A stretch of 64,000 bases of DNA from Psychrobacter vallis (GTDB lineage: Bacteria; Pseudomonadota; Gammaproteobacteria; Pseudomonadales; Moraxellaceae). The stretch lies in NCBI RefSeq assembly GCF_904846715.1, contig NZ_CAJHBU010000005.1, positions 62,001-126,000 on the forward strand. Direction: 5' to 3'. Positions within the stretch are counted from its first letter, which is position 1; each line of letters opens with the position of its first letter. Positions 43,627-52,233 of this stretch are shown here, one piece after another. Below the pieces are notes generated by a model. That model ran no database searches and was not told where the DNA came from. It saw nothing but the letters and a program-made list of their open reading frames with translations. Both the position numbers and the translations under genes were made by a program.

Positions 43627-44808
43627 ATGCCAAACAATACATCTTATTCGTTACCAAAAGACAGCAAAGCATGGCAACAAGCCGTCGATTCTATTGCGTC
43701 ACTATTACCTGACGATACCAATTTGCAAGATTTTGATGCGCTACAGTCTCTGCCTGTTTTTGCCCTAATTGTCGTACTACCTAACAAAGTGTCAACGCTT
43801 GATATTCATCAATATGTGCAATCGTGGGTAGATGAGCAGCCAAGCTGGCATTTGGTCACTGTCGCAGAAGATACCGATGCAAGCTTTGTCAATATCACCG
43901 TTGCGGATACAGAGCCCATGGCAGGAGGCGCACAGCGTCTGCCTTTTACGCAATCGCAAGTATTCCGATACTTGCTGGTGCCAGTGACCGATACACTCAT
44001 GCATCCAGGCAAAAAAACCGCAGCCGCTCACATTATCGATGACCAGCTGACGACACGCTTACGTCGTGATTTAACCGAAGAATATAAAAACACGAACAGT
44101 GCCAACAAATTAGATGTCGTCGATTGCCATATTTTATCTGTCGGTCATATGCTACGCACTCATAAGCTTGCCTGCTTTGATATGGATTCAACCTTAATCG
44201 AACAAGAAGTCATCGTCGAGCTGGCCAAAACTGCAGGTATTGGTGAGGAAGTCGCAGCGATCACTGAAGCGGCAATGCGCGGTGAGATGGAATTCGATGA
44301 GTCATTCGCGCAGCGTGTGGCGTTATTAAAAGGTATCTCAACCGACGTGCTTGATGACATATGCAGTCGCTTAACACTATCAACAGGGGCTCGCACCACG
44401 ATCAGTGCGCTAAAAGCATTGGGCTATCATACGGTTCTGGTATCAGGCGGCTTTACTTATTTTGCGCGTTATATCGCTGAACAGTTGGGTATTGATGAAG
44501 TGCATGCCAACGCATTAGATATCGAAGAAGGTGAAGTAACCGGACATGTACAGTTGCCCATCATAAATGGTGCCAAAAAAGCCGCTATCGTCGAACATAC
44601 GGCTCAGCGTTTGGGGATTGAGATGTCACAAGTCGTTTGCATTGGTGATGGTGCCAATGATTTACCGATGATGACCATTGCTGATTTAGGCGTCGCTTAC
44701 CGTGCCAAGCCAATCGTCCAAGCAAGAGCAGATGCGGCTGTCAATGTGACGGGGCTTGAAGGCACACTTTATGCCCTTGGTTATCCATCGCTTGCGCCTA
44801 CTCAGTAA
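43627..44808 (+). CDS. serB: Phosphoserine phosphatase
   Basis: Last step of serine biosynthesis: hydrolysis of O-phospho-L-serine. The HAD motif I is D185-M-D187-S-T (nucleophile D185), followed by motif II in VSGGF and motif IV GDGANDLPM. The N-terminal 170 residues form the ACT-like regulatory region found in longer SerB proteins (393 residues here; E. coli 322). The ATG has only a weak ribosome site. It lies upstream of popT on the same strand. Confidence 0.95.
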   Translation: MPNNTSYSLPKDSKAWQQAVDSIASLLPDDTNLQDFDALQSLPVFALIVVLPNKVSTLDIHQYVQSWVDEQPSWHLVTVAEDTDASFVNITVADTEPMAGGAQRLPFTQSQVFRYLLVPVTDTLMHPGKKTAAAHIIDDQLTTRLRRDLTEEYKNTNSANKLDVVDCHILSVGHMLRTHKLACFDMDSTLIEQEVIVELAKTAGIGEEVAAITEAAMRGEMEFDESFAQRVALLKGISTDVLDDICSRLTLSTGARTTISALKALGYHTVLVSGGFTYFARYIAEQLGIDEVHANALDIEEGEVTGHVQLPIINGAKKAAIVEHTAQRLGIEMSQVVCIGDGANDLPMMTIADLGVAYRAKPIVQARADAAVNVTGLEGTLYALGYPSLAPTQ

Positions 44809-44916
44809 TCACTAAGCGCTCAAAATCAGAGTACAAACCAAAACCTAAGCCAAATTACGTTTTTTATCATTGGTATTAACCCTCAACACTTATTATTAGA
44901 TAATGAAGGACTGTCC

Positions 44917-45906
44917 ATGACGGTACCACAACCACCACTTCCAAACGAGCCGTCAGCGCCACAGCCATTGGATCAAGATACCACTCTTACGACGAGAGAT
45001 ACGCCAAAGCAGTTATGTGGTGTTTATATCAAAGGCATGGCCATGGGCGCAGCAGATATCGTGCCTGGCGTCTCTGGTGGTACCATTGCGCTGATTGCTG
45101 GTATTTATGAGCGCCTGATTAATGCGCTGAGTAGTATCGGCCCCAATCTTTGGCAAGTATTTCGGCAGCAAGGCGGTCTCAAAGGACTAATGGCTGTCTG
45201 GCGCCAAGTTGATGCAACATTTTTGCTTTTCCTGCTGCTAGGGATTGCCACCAGTTTTGCCACGCTAGCGGGTATTATCAAGTACCTGCTAGACAATGAG
45301 CCACTATTTATTTGGTCGTTCTTTTTTGGCTTGGTGGTCGCCACAGTCTTGATACTGTTGAGTGAAATTGAGCGCTGGAATATAGGACGGGCGGTACTAT
45401 TCGCCGTTGGACTTGTCTTTGCAGTGATTGTTAGCAGCTTGCCTTTACTGACGGCCACGCCAAGTTTGCCGTATTTGTTTTTTGCAGGAGCAATTGCCAT
45501 TTGTGCCATGATATTGCCAGGTATATCGGGGTCTTTTATCCTATTGCTATTGGGCGCTTATGACACGGTACTAGAAGCGGTACACACCCTTAATTTTGCG
45601 ATCATCTTGACTGTCATGGCTGGCATGGTAACTGGGCTGTTGCTATTTACCCGCGCCCTTAAATGGTTGTTATCCCGCTACTATCAAGCAACCTTGGCGT
45701 TACTGACAGGCTTTATCGCCGGTTCTTTGGTCAAAGTGTGGCCGTGGAAAGTAGATGCGTTAGGTGCTCTAAACAGTGAGGCGGTGACTAACGTGATGCC
45801 ATGGCAATATCCTACTGGTCCGCATTGGTTCATCACAATTGGCCTGATGCTACTGGGTGCCGTTCTGGTATCATTGTTGTCTTGGTGGGGCAACCGTCGC
45901 AGCTGA
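44917..45906 (+). CDS. DUF368 / PopT polyprenyl-phosphate translocase family
   Basis: A 329-residue membrane protein with about eight to ten hydrophobic helices. The DUF368 signature is GMAMGAADIVPGVSGGTIALIAGIYE (landmarks GAADIVPGVSGGT and the second copy ICAMILPGISGSFILLLLG). DUF368 proteins of the PopT type have been shown to recycle undecaprenyl phosphate across the membrane. AAGGAC is placed well before the ATG. Follows serB by 108 bp. Confidence 0.88.
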   Translation: MTVPQPPLPNEPSAPQPLDQDTTLTTRDTPKQLCGVYIKGMAMGAADIVPGVSGGTIALIAGIYERLINALSSIGPNLWQVFRQQGGLKGLMAVWRQVDATFLLFLLLGIATSFATLAGIIKYLLDNEPLFIWSFFFGLVVATVLILLSEIERWNIGRAVLFAVGLVFAVIVSSLPLLTATPSLPYLFFAGAIAICAMILPGISGSFILLLLGAYDTVLEAVHTLNFAIILTVMAGMVTGLLLFTRALKWLLSRYYQATLALLTGFIAGSLVKVWPWKVDALGALNSEAVTNVMPWQYPTGPHWFITIGLMLLGAVLVSLLSWWGNRRS

Positions 45907-45994
45907 TTTTATAAGAAGTATCCTTAAAGTATTTTTCTCAAAATCTCAGATACCATCAACCCCATATCAAATCAATATATAGCTAGCTCTGTAC

Positions 45995-46028
45995 GACTGG
46001 GATAGATTTGAAAGAATATATCCCAGTC
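45995..46028 (+). terminator. Hairpin after popT-type gene
   Basis: GACTGGGATA pairs with TATCCCAGTC, about 90 bp after the stop, followed by CTCTTTTTAT. A similar GACTGGGA/TCCCAGTC hairpin follows the next gene. Confidence 0.7.
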
Positions 46029-46236
46029 CGCCGACTCTTTTTATATCGACCTAACTATAAAAATAAGTGCCCAATCTTGCGGTACTTAGTCTCAAAATCT
46101 GTACTAAAAACCCCTCAAATACGCTAAAAAATCAAACGTCAACGGTTGTCGCAAAGTCGCCTCTCCCCCCTTTAGCTTTGTTCAGCAAGCTCTCATAATA
46201 GCCTTATTGGAATTCACCTTATGAATAGCGAGATGA

Positions 46237-46638
46237 ATGATGTTACTGACTATATTTTCTGTTATTGGTGTCGATACGTGGAGCAGTGCCACAGTGCTGG
46301 GTTATGCCGTGCTGGCAGGTTTGGTAATGGCACTCGCCTTATCATCACAACGTTGGCTGCTTTGGTACTTATTCGGTGGTATGGCATATTGGCTAGCGGT
46401 CGAAGCCATCCAATACGTACTAGCAAATCGTCCTATGCTGTCAGCTTTATCGGAGTGGCATCGCTATGTCATTGCCATGGGTATCAGTTGGTTGCCGCTG
46501 TTGGGTTGGGTATTGTATCGGGCACTTCGTTATGAGGATGTCAGTAAATCAGTGCAGCAGCAGCGCGCATTGGAAGCTGCACGTTATATCGAACATACCC
46601 CTGTCTATGACGACGATTATCAGCCACGCTTTCATTAA
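46237..46638 (+). CDS. Small membrane protein, unknown
   Basis: A 133-residue protein with three hydrophobic helices (about 3-17, 20-60 and 78-98) and a polar C-terminus (RALEAARYIEHTPVYDDDYQP). No family recognised. The ATG at 46237 is near GCGAGATGA, a weak ribosome site. An overlapping frame at 46221 is shorter and less plausible. It is bracketed by two similar hairpins, at 45995-46028 and 46672-46697. Confidence 0.6.
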   Translation: MMLLTIFSVIGVDTWSSATVLGYAVLAGLVMALALSSQRWLLWYLFGGMAYWLAVEAIQYVLANRPMLSALSEWHRYVIAMGISWLPLLGWVLYRALRYEDVSKSVQQQRALEAARYIEHTPVYDDDYQPRFH

Positions 46639-46671
46639 GCTATAGTCAGGTCAACATAAAACAAGGTCAGC

Positions 46672-46697
46672 GAGACTGGGAGAAATTTGTCCCAGTC
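46672..46697 (+). terminator. Hairpin after small membrane-protein gene
   Basis: GACTGGGA pairs with TCCCAGTC around a short loop, 35 bp after the stop. T run is weak. Confidence 0.55.
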
Positions 46698-46899
46698 TTG
46701 CGTTATCATATATCCGTTTTATTTATTATCGACAGAATAACTATGTTCATTCATTGCAATGTTACAAGATACTTAACGCTCTCTACGTAACTACTAAAGA
46801 ATTGAGACTTATTAATCGTTTATAATCTATTTATATATTTGTCACAAAAATTGTTATAAAGTACGCGTTATTTTGCGTCTCATTGTTAGGAGTTCAATT

Positions 46900-47406
46900 A
46901 TGTTTACTGTTCCTGTATTAGATATTAAGTCTGATCCGCTAGATGTGTTGCTGGCTGTGATTGGCTATCGTTTGTCGATGCTGGCTGATAGCAATGATGA
47001 AGCGGTCGAAGCACTATTTGCAGATCGTCAAGTCACAATCGAGTTTGCCAGTGCCGAATCTGATGTCGCTCGTCACTTTAGCTTTGACAATGGTGAGTTT
47101 AGCCAGCGTAGTGGTCATGCCGAAAAAGCCGACCTGACTATCACCTTTAAAGACTCTATGACTGGTGTTAAGCTTTTGACCAAAGGCGATTTGCCTGCAT
47201 TTATGACTGCTGTACAAGAAGGCAATCTGAGCATTGAGGGCGACTATAGCCTAATGATGTGGTTTAATAAGCTGGCCAAACACATCGTGCCAACGATCCC
47301 TGATGAATATCAACCCTATGTCCAAAAAGCCAAACCATATGCTTATAAAGCACAGAAGTTTACCAACCATTGGATTGGTGTCGCCAAGCACAAACTGGGC
47401 AAATAA
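46900..47406 (+). CDS. SCP2 sterol-carrier-domain protein
   Basis: A 168-residue protein with an SCP2 domain (ADLTITFKDSMTGVKLLTKGD and LSIEGDYSLMMWFNKLAKHI). Bacterial SCP2 proteins bind lipids; one relative, UbiJ, acts in ubiquinone synthesis, but a ubiB/ubiE context is missing here. The ATG at 46900 has a strong AGGAG. It is followed by a good terminator, so it is a single-gene unit. Confidence 0.85.
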   Translation: MFTVPVLDIKSDPLDVLLAVIGYRLSMLADSNDEAVEALFADRQVTIEFASAESDVARHFSFDNGEFSQRSGHAEKADLTITFKDSMTGVKLLTKGDLPAFMTAVQEGNLSIEGDYSLMMWFNKLAKHIVPTIPDEYQPYVQKAKPYAYKAQKFTNHWIGVAKHKLGK

Positions 47407-47462
47407 ACCCAGTCTAATGATTGAATAGCTATAAATACTATATCCTAGTGTTCTGACTTTCC

Positions 47463-47497
47463 AAAAAGGTTGCGTTATACTATACCGCAACCTTTTT
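47463..47497 (+). terminator. Terminator after SCP2 gene
   Basis: AAAAAGGTTGCG pairs with CGCAACCTTTTT; 12 bp stem with T run. Confidence 0.93.
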
Positions 47498-47577
47498 ATT
47501 ATCTTAAAAATGACAATAGACAAAAGTATTTGGATTTATCTGATACCGTTTAATATTATTGTAAAAGGACTTATATC

Positions 47578-48762
47578 ATGGCAGGATTACTTAGCATCTC
47601 AGAACCTAACGCCAGTAACCCCACTGACCCACTTGGCAATCAAATTAATCAAATGAATAATCAAGCCAGCACCAACAATGATTTTTTGGCCAGCTTAGCA
47701 ACCGACGCGATTAATACCGACCAACAAACTATGAATACATACAACCGTGCAGACATCGCGCAACTGTTTGACTTGCCTTTGATGGATTTGTTATTAAAAG
47801 CGCAAACGATTCATCGAGCGCATTTTACCGCCAATGAAGTTCAGATCAGCACTTTGCTGTCTATTAAAACCGGCAACTGTCCTGAAGATTGTGGTTACTG
47901 CTCACAATCCGGGCATCACCGTGACACAACCAAATTGCAAGCAGAAAAACGCTTAGAAATTGACAAAGTGATTGCCGCCGCCAAACGTGCCAAAGCCACT
48001 GGTTCATCACGTTTTTGTATGGGAGCGGCGTGGAAGCATCCAAGCGCTAAAGACATGCCTTATGTGGTAGAACTGGTCAAAGAGGTAAAGGCGTTGGGGC
48101 TTGAGACGTGTATGACGCTTGGTATGCTCGACACCAATCAAGCGACGCAACTTGCGGATGCAGGGCTAGATTATTACAATCATAACCTAGATACCTCGCG
48201 CAGCTATTATGAGCAAGTCGTCAGCACACGTAGCTATGACGAGCGCCTTGATACGATAGAGAACGTGCGCAACTCCGGCATCAATGTTTGTAGTGGTAAT
48301 ATTGTGGGCATGGGCGAAAGTCGCGACGATCGCATTGACTGGGTACATGAGCTGCTCAAAATGCCCAAAGCGCCAGAATCTATTCCTGTCAATTTATTGG
48401 TTCCTATCGCAGGGACACCCATTGGAGATCGGGTGATTGCAGAGGGTCAGCTATCCGTACTTGAATGGATACGTACTATCGCTGTGACTCGTATTTGCTG
48501 CCCGACCAGTTATGTTCGTCTGTCTGCTGGACGTGAAAGCTTATCTGACTCTGAGCAAGCGTTGGCCTTTATGGCGGGTGCCAATTCGTTCTTTTACGGT
48601 GATAAGCTATTGACCACAGGAAACGCCAGTCAATCAGGTGACGACAGACTCATGCGTGAGCTTGGTCTAACCAAGCAGTTTGCTGCACCCAGAGCGCCTA
48701 AGCAAGTACCTGTCATGGATGCGATGAGCGGTCATCAATCACAAGTGGTATTGGCAGAGTAG
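47578..48762 (+). CDS. bioB: Biotin synthase
   Basis: Radical SAM enzyme that inserts sulfur into dethiobiotin. The 4Fe-4S motif is CPEDCGYC (C101, C105, C108), followed by the CMGAAWKHP and [12 protein letters not shown] elements. The N-terminus is about 50 residues longer than E. coli BioB (346 aa), with a low-complexity Asn/Gln-rich stretch. AAAAGGACTT gives the ribosome site. No other bio gene is near, and no BirA-type palindrome was recognised upstream. Confidence 0.96.
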   Translation: MAGLLSISEPNASNPTDPLGNQINQMNNQASTNNDFLASLATDAINTDQQTMNTYNRADIAQLFDLPLMDLLLKAQTIHRAHFTANEVQISTLLSIKTGNCPEDCGYCSQSGHHRDTTKLQAEKRLEIDKVIAAAKRAKATGSSRFCMGAAWKHPSAKDMPYVVELVKEVKALGLETCMTLGMLDTNQATQLADAGLDYYNHNLDTSRSYYEQVVSTRSYDERLDTIENVRNSGINVCSGNIVGMGESRDDRIDWVHELLKMPKAPESIPVNLLVPIAGTPIGDRVIAEGQLSVLEWIRTIAVTRICCPTSYVRLSAGRESLSDSEQALAFMAGANSFFYGDKLLTTGNASQSGDDRLMRELGLTKQFAAPRAPKQVPVMDAMSGHQSQVVLAE

Positions 48763-48866
48763 TTTTTGTACTTTGTATAACGCTACTATTATTGGATAAT
48801 CTGCGCTAAGCTTGCCAGCCTCATTTACGGCGCCAATAAGCTGGAATACACATAAGAGAGACGATC

Positions 48867-49301
48867 ATGCCAGATTATTTTAACTGGATTAAAGCGGCAC
48901 ACATTATCTCGATGGTCTGCTGGTTTGCGGCGATATTTTATTTGCCGCGCCTGTTCGTCTATCACGCGATGAGCGACGATAGCATCAGCCATGAGCGCTT
49001 TACCATTATGGAGCGCAAGCTCTATCGCGGCATTATGACCCCAGCGATGATAGCAACATGGGTATTTGGCCTATGGATGGTAGGATTGGGCTGGGAGGTT
49101 TATAAAACCCAAGGCTGGTTACACGTCAAGCTGCTACTGGTAGTACTACTGTCTGGCTATCATGGTGCCTGCGGCTTTTACCGCAAAAAACTGATAGACA
49201 ACCCGCATTATAAATCCCACAAATTTTGGCGCTGGTTTAATGAAGTACCCGTTTTTGCGTTGGTTATTATTGTGATTTTAGCGGTGGTAAAACCTTTTTA
49301 A
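48867..49301 (+). CDS. hemJ: HemJ protoporphyrinogen IX oxidase
   Basis: A 144-residue four-helix membrane protein of the HemJ family, which oxidises protoporphyrinogen IX to protoporphyrin IX in heme synthesis. The N-terminal signature is WIKAAHIISMVCWFAAIFYLPRLFVYH, with the conserved His, and there is a Lys in LHVKLLLV. It is the oxidase form typical of Acinetobacter-like bacteria lacking HemG and HemY. Confidence 0.88.
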   Translation: MPDYFNWIKAAHIISMVCWFAAIFYLPRLFVYHAMSDDSISHERFTIMERKLYRGIMTPAMIATWVFGLWMVGLGWEVYKTQGWLHVKLLLVVLLSGYHGACGFYRKKLIDNPHYKSHKFWRWFNEVPVFALVIIVILAVVKPF

Positions 49302-49340
49302 AATTGATTTCCTTGCAAATTGCCAAAGATATATTTGAAA

Positions 49341-49458
49341 TACTTTAAAGTCGCTACAGTATTGCTGGTGTAAATTTTTTGCAGCATCGAGCTGCGTAGG
49401 CACAGCAAGCCAGAAAAATTTTCACCAGCAGTACGTGTTATATCGATATTACTTTTCA
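49341..49458. repeat. Dispersed palindromic repeat, copy C
   Basis: 118 bp, closely matching 11678-11794 in the same orientation (TACTTTAAAGTCGCTACAG to ATCGATATTACTTTTCA). It lies between the convergent hemJ and NlpC/P60-like genes. Confidence 0.87.
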
Positions 49459-49479
49459 CTGACTGATATCTTAAAAAAT

Positions 49480-49523
49480 AAAAAAGCGTCCGTAACCTTA
49501 AATAAGTTACAGACGCTTTTTTA
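49480..49523. terminator. Terminator between hemJ and NlpC/P60-like gene
   Basis: AAAAAAGCGTCCGTAAC pairs with GTTACAGACGCTTTTTT (one mismatch); works both ways. Confidence 0.92.
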
Positions 49524-49587
49524 TTTTTGCTAATCAGACCTAAAGCAATATTAGTAGTAAGGTTTATTATAACGCTATCAACACGCC

Positions 49588-50397
49588 TTAAACGCTCGGA
49601 CGCATGATTTGATAGACGTTGCTCAAATCATAAACCCGATAACGTGCAGGTTCACGTCGGTTTTGTCCAGCATAGCTCAGTATCAGCGCTTGCTTAGCGC
49701 GCTCATCAACCCAGCCTACAAACAAACCACTGTGCTCAACACGATTATAGCCATGATTGATATAGTATAGCCAATCGCCAACTTCAATCTCATCACTACT
49801 CGCATAAGGGCCTTGACCGTACGTGCCTTTATGAATGGTATCACGAGACACCCCTGCCCGTTTGAACACAGCATTAAGATAATCCCAGCAACCGCCTTGC
49901 ACAATCGCACGCTCATTTAGCGTCATCTTACGTGCTGTACTGATTACCTCACGCGCAGCCAGACTGCTTTGCATCTCGGCCGTGCTCAAGAGCGGTAAAT
50001 GCTCACTGTCGACATTATCATAGTTACCAGACAAAAACGCTGGTAGCACCGCAGGGATTTGACGCTGTACCTCAGGATAACGATATGCGGTATTGATCGT
50101 TGGCGAATTGCCATTATTGGTTATATTTGGCGCATTATTGTTTGAATAAACCGTATTGGTCGTTGTTTGAATATTGGTAGGATTTGAGCGATGTGTGCCA
50201 GCACGTTGAATGGTAGAGCGAGTACTGACTTTGGCAGAGGGTACTGACGAGTTATAATGAATATTGGTATTAGACTGAGCAGATTTTTGAGCAATAAGCG
50301 CACTCATATTATCAGCATGGGCTTGGCTTGTTAGGCCAAAAGTAAACAACAACAAACTGCACGACGCTGTAACCAACGACACGGGCGAACGCGACAT
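49588..50397 (-). CDS. Exported protein with NlpC/P60-like cysteine domain
   Basis: A 269-residue protein with a signal peptide (cleavage near SQAHA-D, about residue 28). An Asn/Thr/Ser-rich, probably disordered region (about 40-110) is followed by a C-terminal domain containing the possible catalytic pair C170 in VQGGCWDYLNAVF and H222 in RVEHSGLFVGW. The order and spacing resemble NlpC/P60 or CHAP peptidoglycan hydrolases, but the similarity is weak. AAGGAG precedes the ATG at 50397. Confidence 0.7.
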   Translation of the reverse strand: MSRSPVSLVTASCSLLLFTFGLTSQAHADNMSALIAQKSAQSNTNIHYNSSVPSAKVSTRSTIQRAGTHRSNPTNIQTTTNTVYSNNNAPNITNNGNSPTINTAYRYPEVQRQIPAVLPAFLSGNYDNVDSEHLPLLSTAEMQSSLAAREVISTARKMTLNERAIVQGGCWDYLNAVFKRAGVSRDTIHKGTYGQGPYASSDEIEVGDWLYYINHGYNRVEHSGLFVGWVDERAKQALILSYAGQNRREPARYRVYDLSNVYQIMRPSV

Positions 50398-50551
50398 GAC
50401 CAACTCCTTGTCAATAAGAGATAAATGACAAAATAAACAATGGTATCAAGGAAAATTTTTCAATCTTACTTATAAACTATTTAGGCAGGAGTCTGCAAGC
50501 ATTATTGCACTTAGATAACCGATAGAAGGCATAAAAATAGCGATAAATGGT

Positions 50552-50597
50552 TAGGGCGTGTTTGATATTCGACTATGGCACTGACAGAGATTATTAC
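50552..50597. mobile_element. MITE fragment (left end only)
   Basis: TAGGGCGTGTTTGATATTCG and the following 25 bases match the left end of the 15652-15933 element; no right end is found nearby. Confidence 0.7.
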
Positions 50598-50652
50598 ACT
50601 ATCCTGAGATAACATAAGCGTTTTTAACACGTATCACTTCATAGGCAGCGAG

Positions 50653-51156
50653 CTAAGAATGGGGCTCATCATTGCCCATCTTGATATTTACATGGCGCTT
50701 GCTCAATGCTTGACCTTCCAAGATAGCTTTGGTAGCGGTTGCTTCTTGGATACTTTCAAAGCCGCTGATATGGTATTTACGGTTATCATCACCGTCAACA
50801 ATCTGTAACTGCTCATCAATAAGATGAACTTTATCGCCATCAGCCAGATGGATGTGCTCACGTTTGCCTTGATTGTCATGCACCAGCTCACCAACACGTA
50901 CCCACAAGATACCGCTGCTAATGACACCTGTCATGGCTTTTTTGCGTTGTTGACGTTGCCGATTAAAAACAAAACTGCCAATGATAAGCAATGCCAGCGC
51001 ACCAATAGCCAGACGTTCAGGCAATAGACTCATTGCCAGCGCTACCGCCACTGCACCCACCAATAATGCTGACCCAAACCAAAACAAGCCATTGTCCGCC
51101 GCTTGTGGCTGACCCTGTAAAGTGATTTTGGCGCCATCATCAGTCAGCTTGAGCAT
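50653..51156 (-). CDS. Membrane protein of unknown function
   Basis: A 167-residue protein. Two close hydrophobic helices (about 23-43 and 47-64) are followed by a basic RQRQQRKKA stop-transfer segment and a C-terminal cytoplasmic region with a beta-rich pattern (HIHLADGDKVHLIDEQLQIV). I do not recognise the family. It lies downstream of rph in the same direction (gap 117 bp), so co-transcription is possible. Confidence 0.65.
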   Translation of the reverse strand: MLKLTDDGAKITLQGQPQAADNGLFWFGSALLVGAVAVALAMSLLPERLAIGALALLIIGSFVFNRQRQQRKKAMTGVISSGILWVRVGELVHDNQGKREHIHLADGDKVHLIDEQLQIVDGDDNRKYHISGFESIQEATATKAILEGQALSKRHVNIKMGNDEPHS

Positions 51157-51273
51157 ACGTTAGTACCTATTACAAAAATTAGGGTGATTGTCTATGAAAA
51201 AACTGCCTATCAAGAGCTAACAGGCAGTTATTGGAACGAAAAATCGAGACAGCGTGCTGAAGATAAAAACAGA

Positions 51274-51990
51274 TTACCAGCCAAGCGCTGTCTGTTGCAT
51301 TTTAATCAATTCCGCAATGCCTTTTTCGGCAAGAATCAACATATCATCGGCTTGCGCACGAGTAAATGGCTTCTCTTCCGCTGTGCCTTGTAGCTCAATA
51401 AACTCACCTTTTTGGGTCATCACGACGTTCAAATCGGTATCACAGCTGGCGTCTTCTTCATAGTTCAAATCTAGGTACGCTTCGCCATCTTTCATACCGA
51501 CAGAAACAGCTGCAACCAGACCAATTAACGGATCTGCTTTTAGTTTTTTGGTTTTTTGGATACTTTCTAATGCATCGATAAGGGCAATGGCCGCACCCGT
51601 CACACTAGCGGTACGAGTACCACCATCGGCTTGTAAAACATCACAATCAAGATAAATGGTGTTTTCACCCAGCTTACTTAAGTCAATCATGGCACGTAAG
51701 CTACGACCGATTAAGCGCTGAATCTCTTGGGTACGACCTGACTGCTTGCCGCGTGCCGCTTCACGTTGATTACGGGTATTGGTCGCTCGTGGTAACATGC
51801 CATATTCGGCAGTGATCCAACCTTTGCCTTTGCCTTTTAGCCAGCGCGGTACGCCCGACTCAACACTAGCGGTACACAATACTTTGGTATCGCCAAAACT
51901 TACCAACACTGACCCTTCGGCATGCTTAGTGTAATGGCGCTCAAAGCTGATCGAGCGAAGTTGGTCGAGCTCACGATTGTCAATACGCAT
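51274..51990 (-). CDS. rph: Ribonuclease PH
   Basis: Phosphorolytic 3'-5' exoribonuclease that trims tRNA 3' ends. The 238-residue protein has the full RNase PH pattern: [20 protein letters not shown] start, [14 protein letters not shown], the phosphate-site [19 protein letters not shown] and [23 protein letters not shown] lies before the ATG. Intact, unlike the truncated rph of E. coli K-12. Confidence 0.96.
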   Translation of the reverse strand: MRIDNRELDQLRSISFERHYTKHAEGSVLVSFGDTKVLCTASVESGVPRWLKGKGKGWITAEYGMLPRATNTRNQREAARGKQSGRTQEIQRLIGRSLRAMIDLSKLGENTIYLDCDVLQADGGTRTASVTGAAIALIDALESIQKTKKLKADPLIGLVAAVSVGMKDGEAYLDLNYEEDASCDTDLNVVMTQKGEFIELQGTAEEKPFTRAQADDMLILAEKGIAELIKMQQTALGW

Positions 51991-52147
51991 AAAAATTCCT
52001 AGTAAGATGTTTTAAAAGCAGTGTCATAAAAATAAGAGGTCTGTTGCAGTTGGGCTGAGCAATCTATATTTAGCAAAGTATGTACACACTAAAAAATGAG
52101 AATGGCAGGCCTTAGCACACTTAAATATTGAGATATCCTAACGTGAC

Positions 52148-52189
52148 AGCGGCGCAATAGCAAGATTCTCTCAAGCTATGACGCCGCTA
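52148..52189. repeat. GC-rich hairpin between fadD and rph
   Basis: AGCGGCG-CA-ATAGC pairs with GCTAT-GA-CGCCGCT around a 13-base loop. It is 45 bp past the leftward fadD stop; no T run, so an imperfect terminator or processing structure. Confidence 0.6.
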
Positions 52190-52233
52190 CGTAGCCATGG
52201 AGCTGGCGTACCAAAGAAAGAATAACCGTAAAA

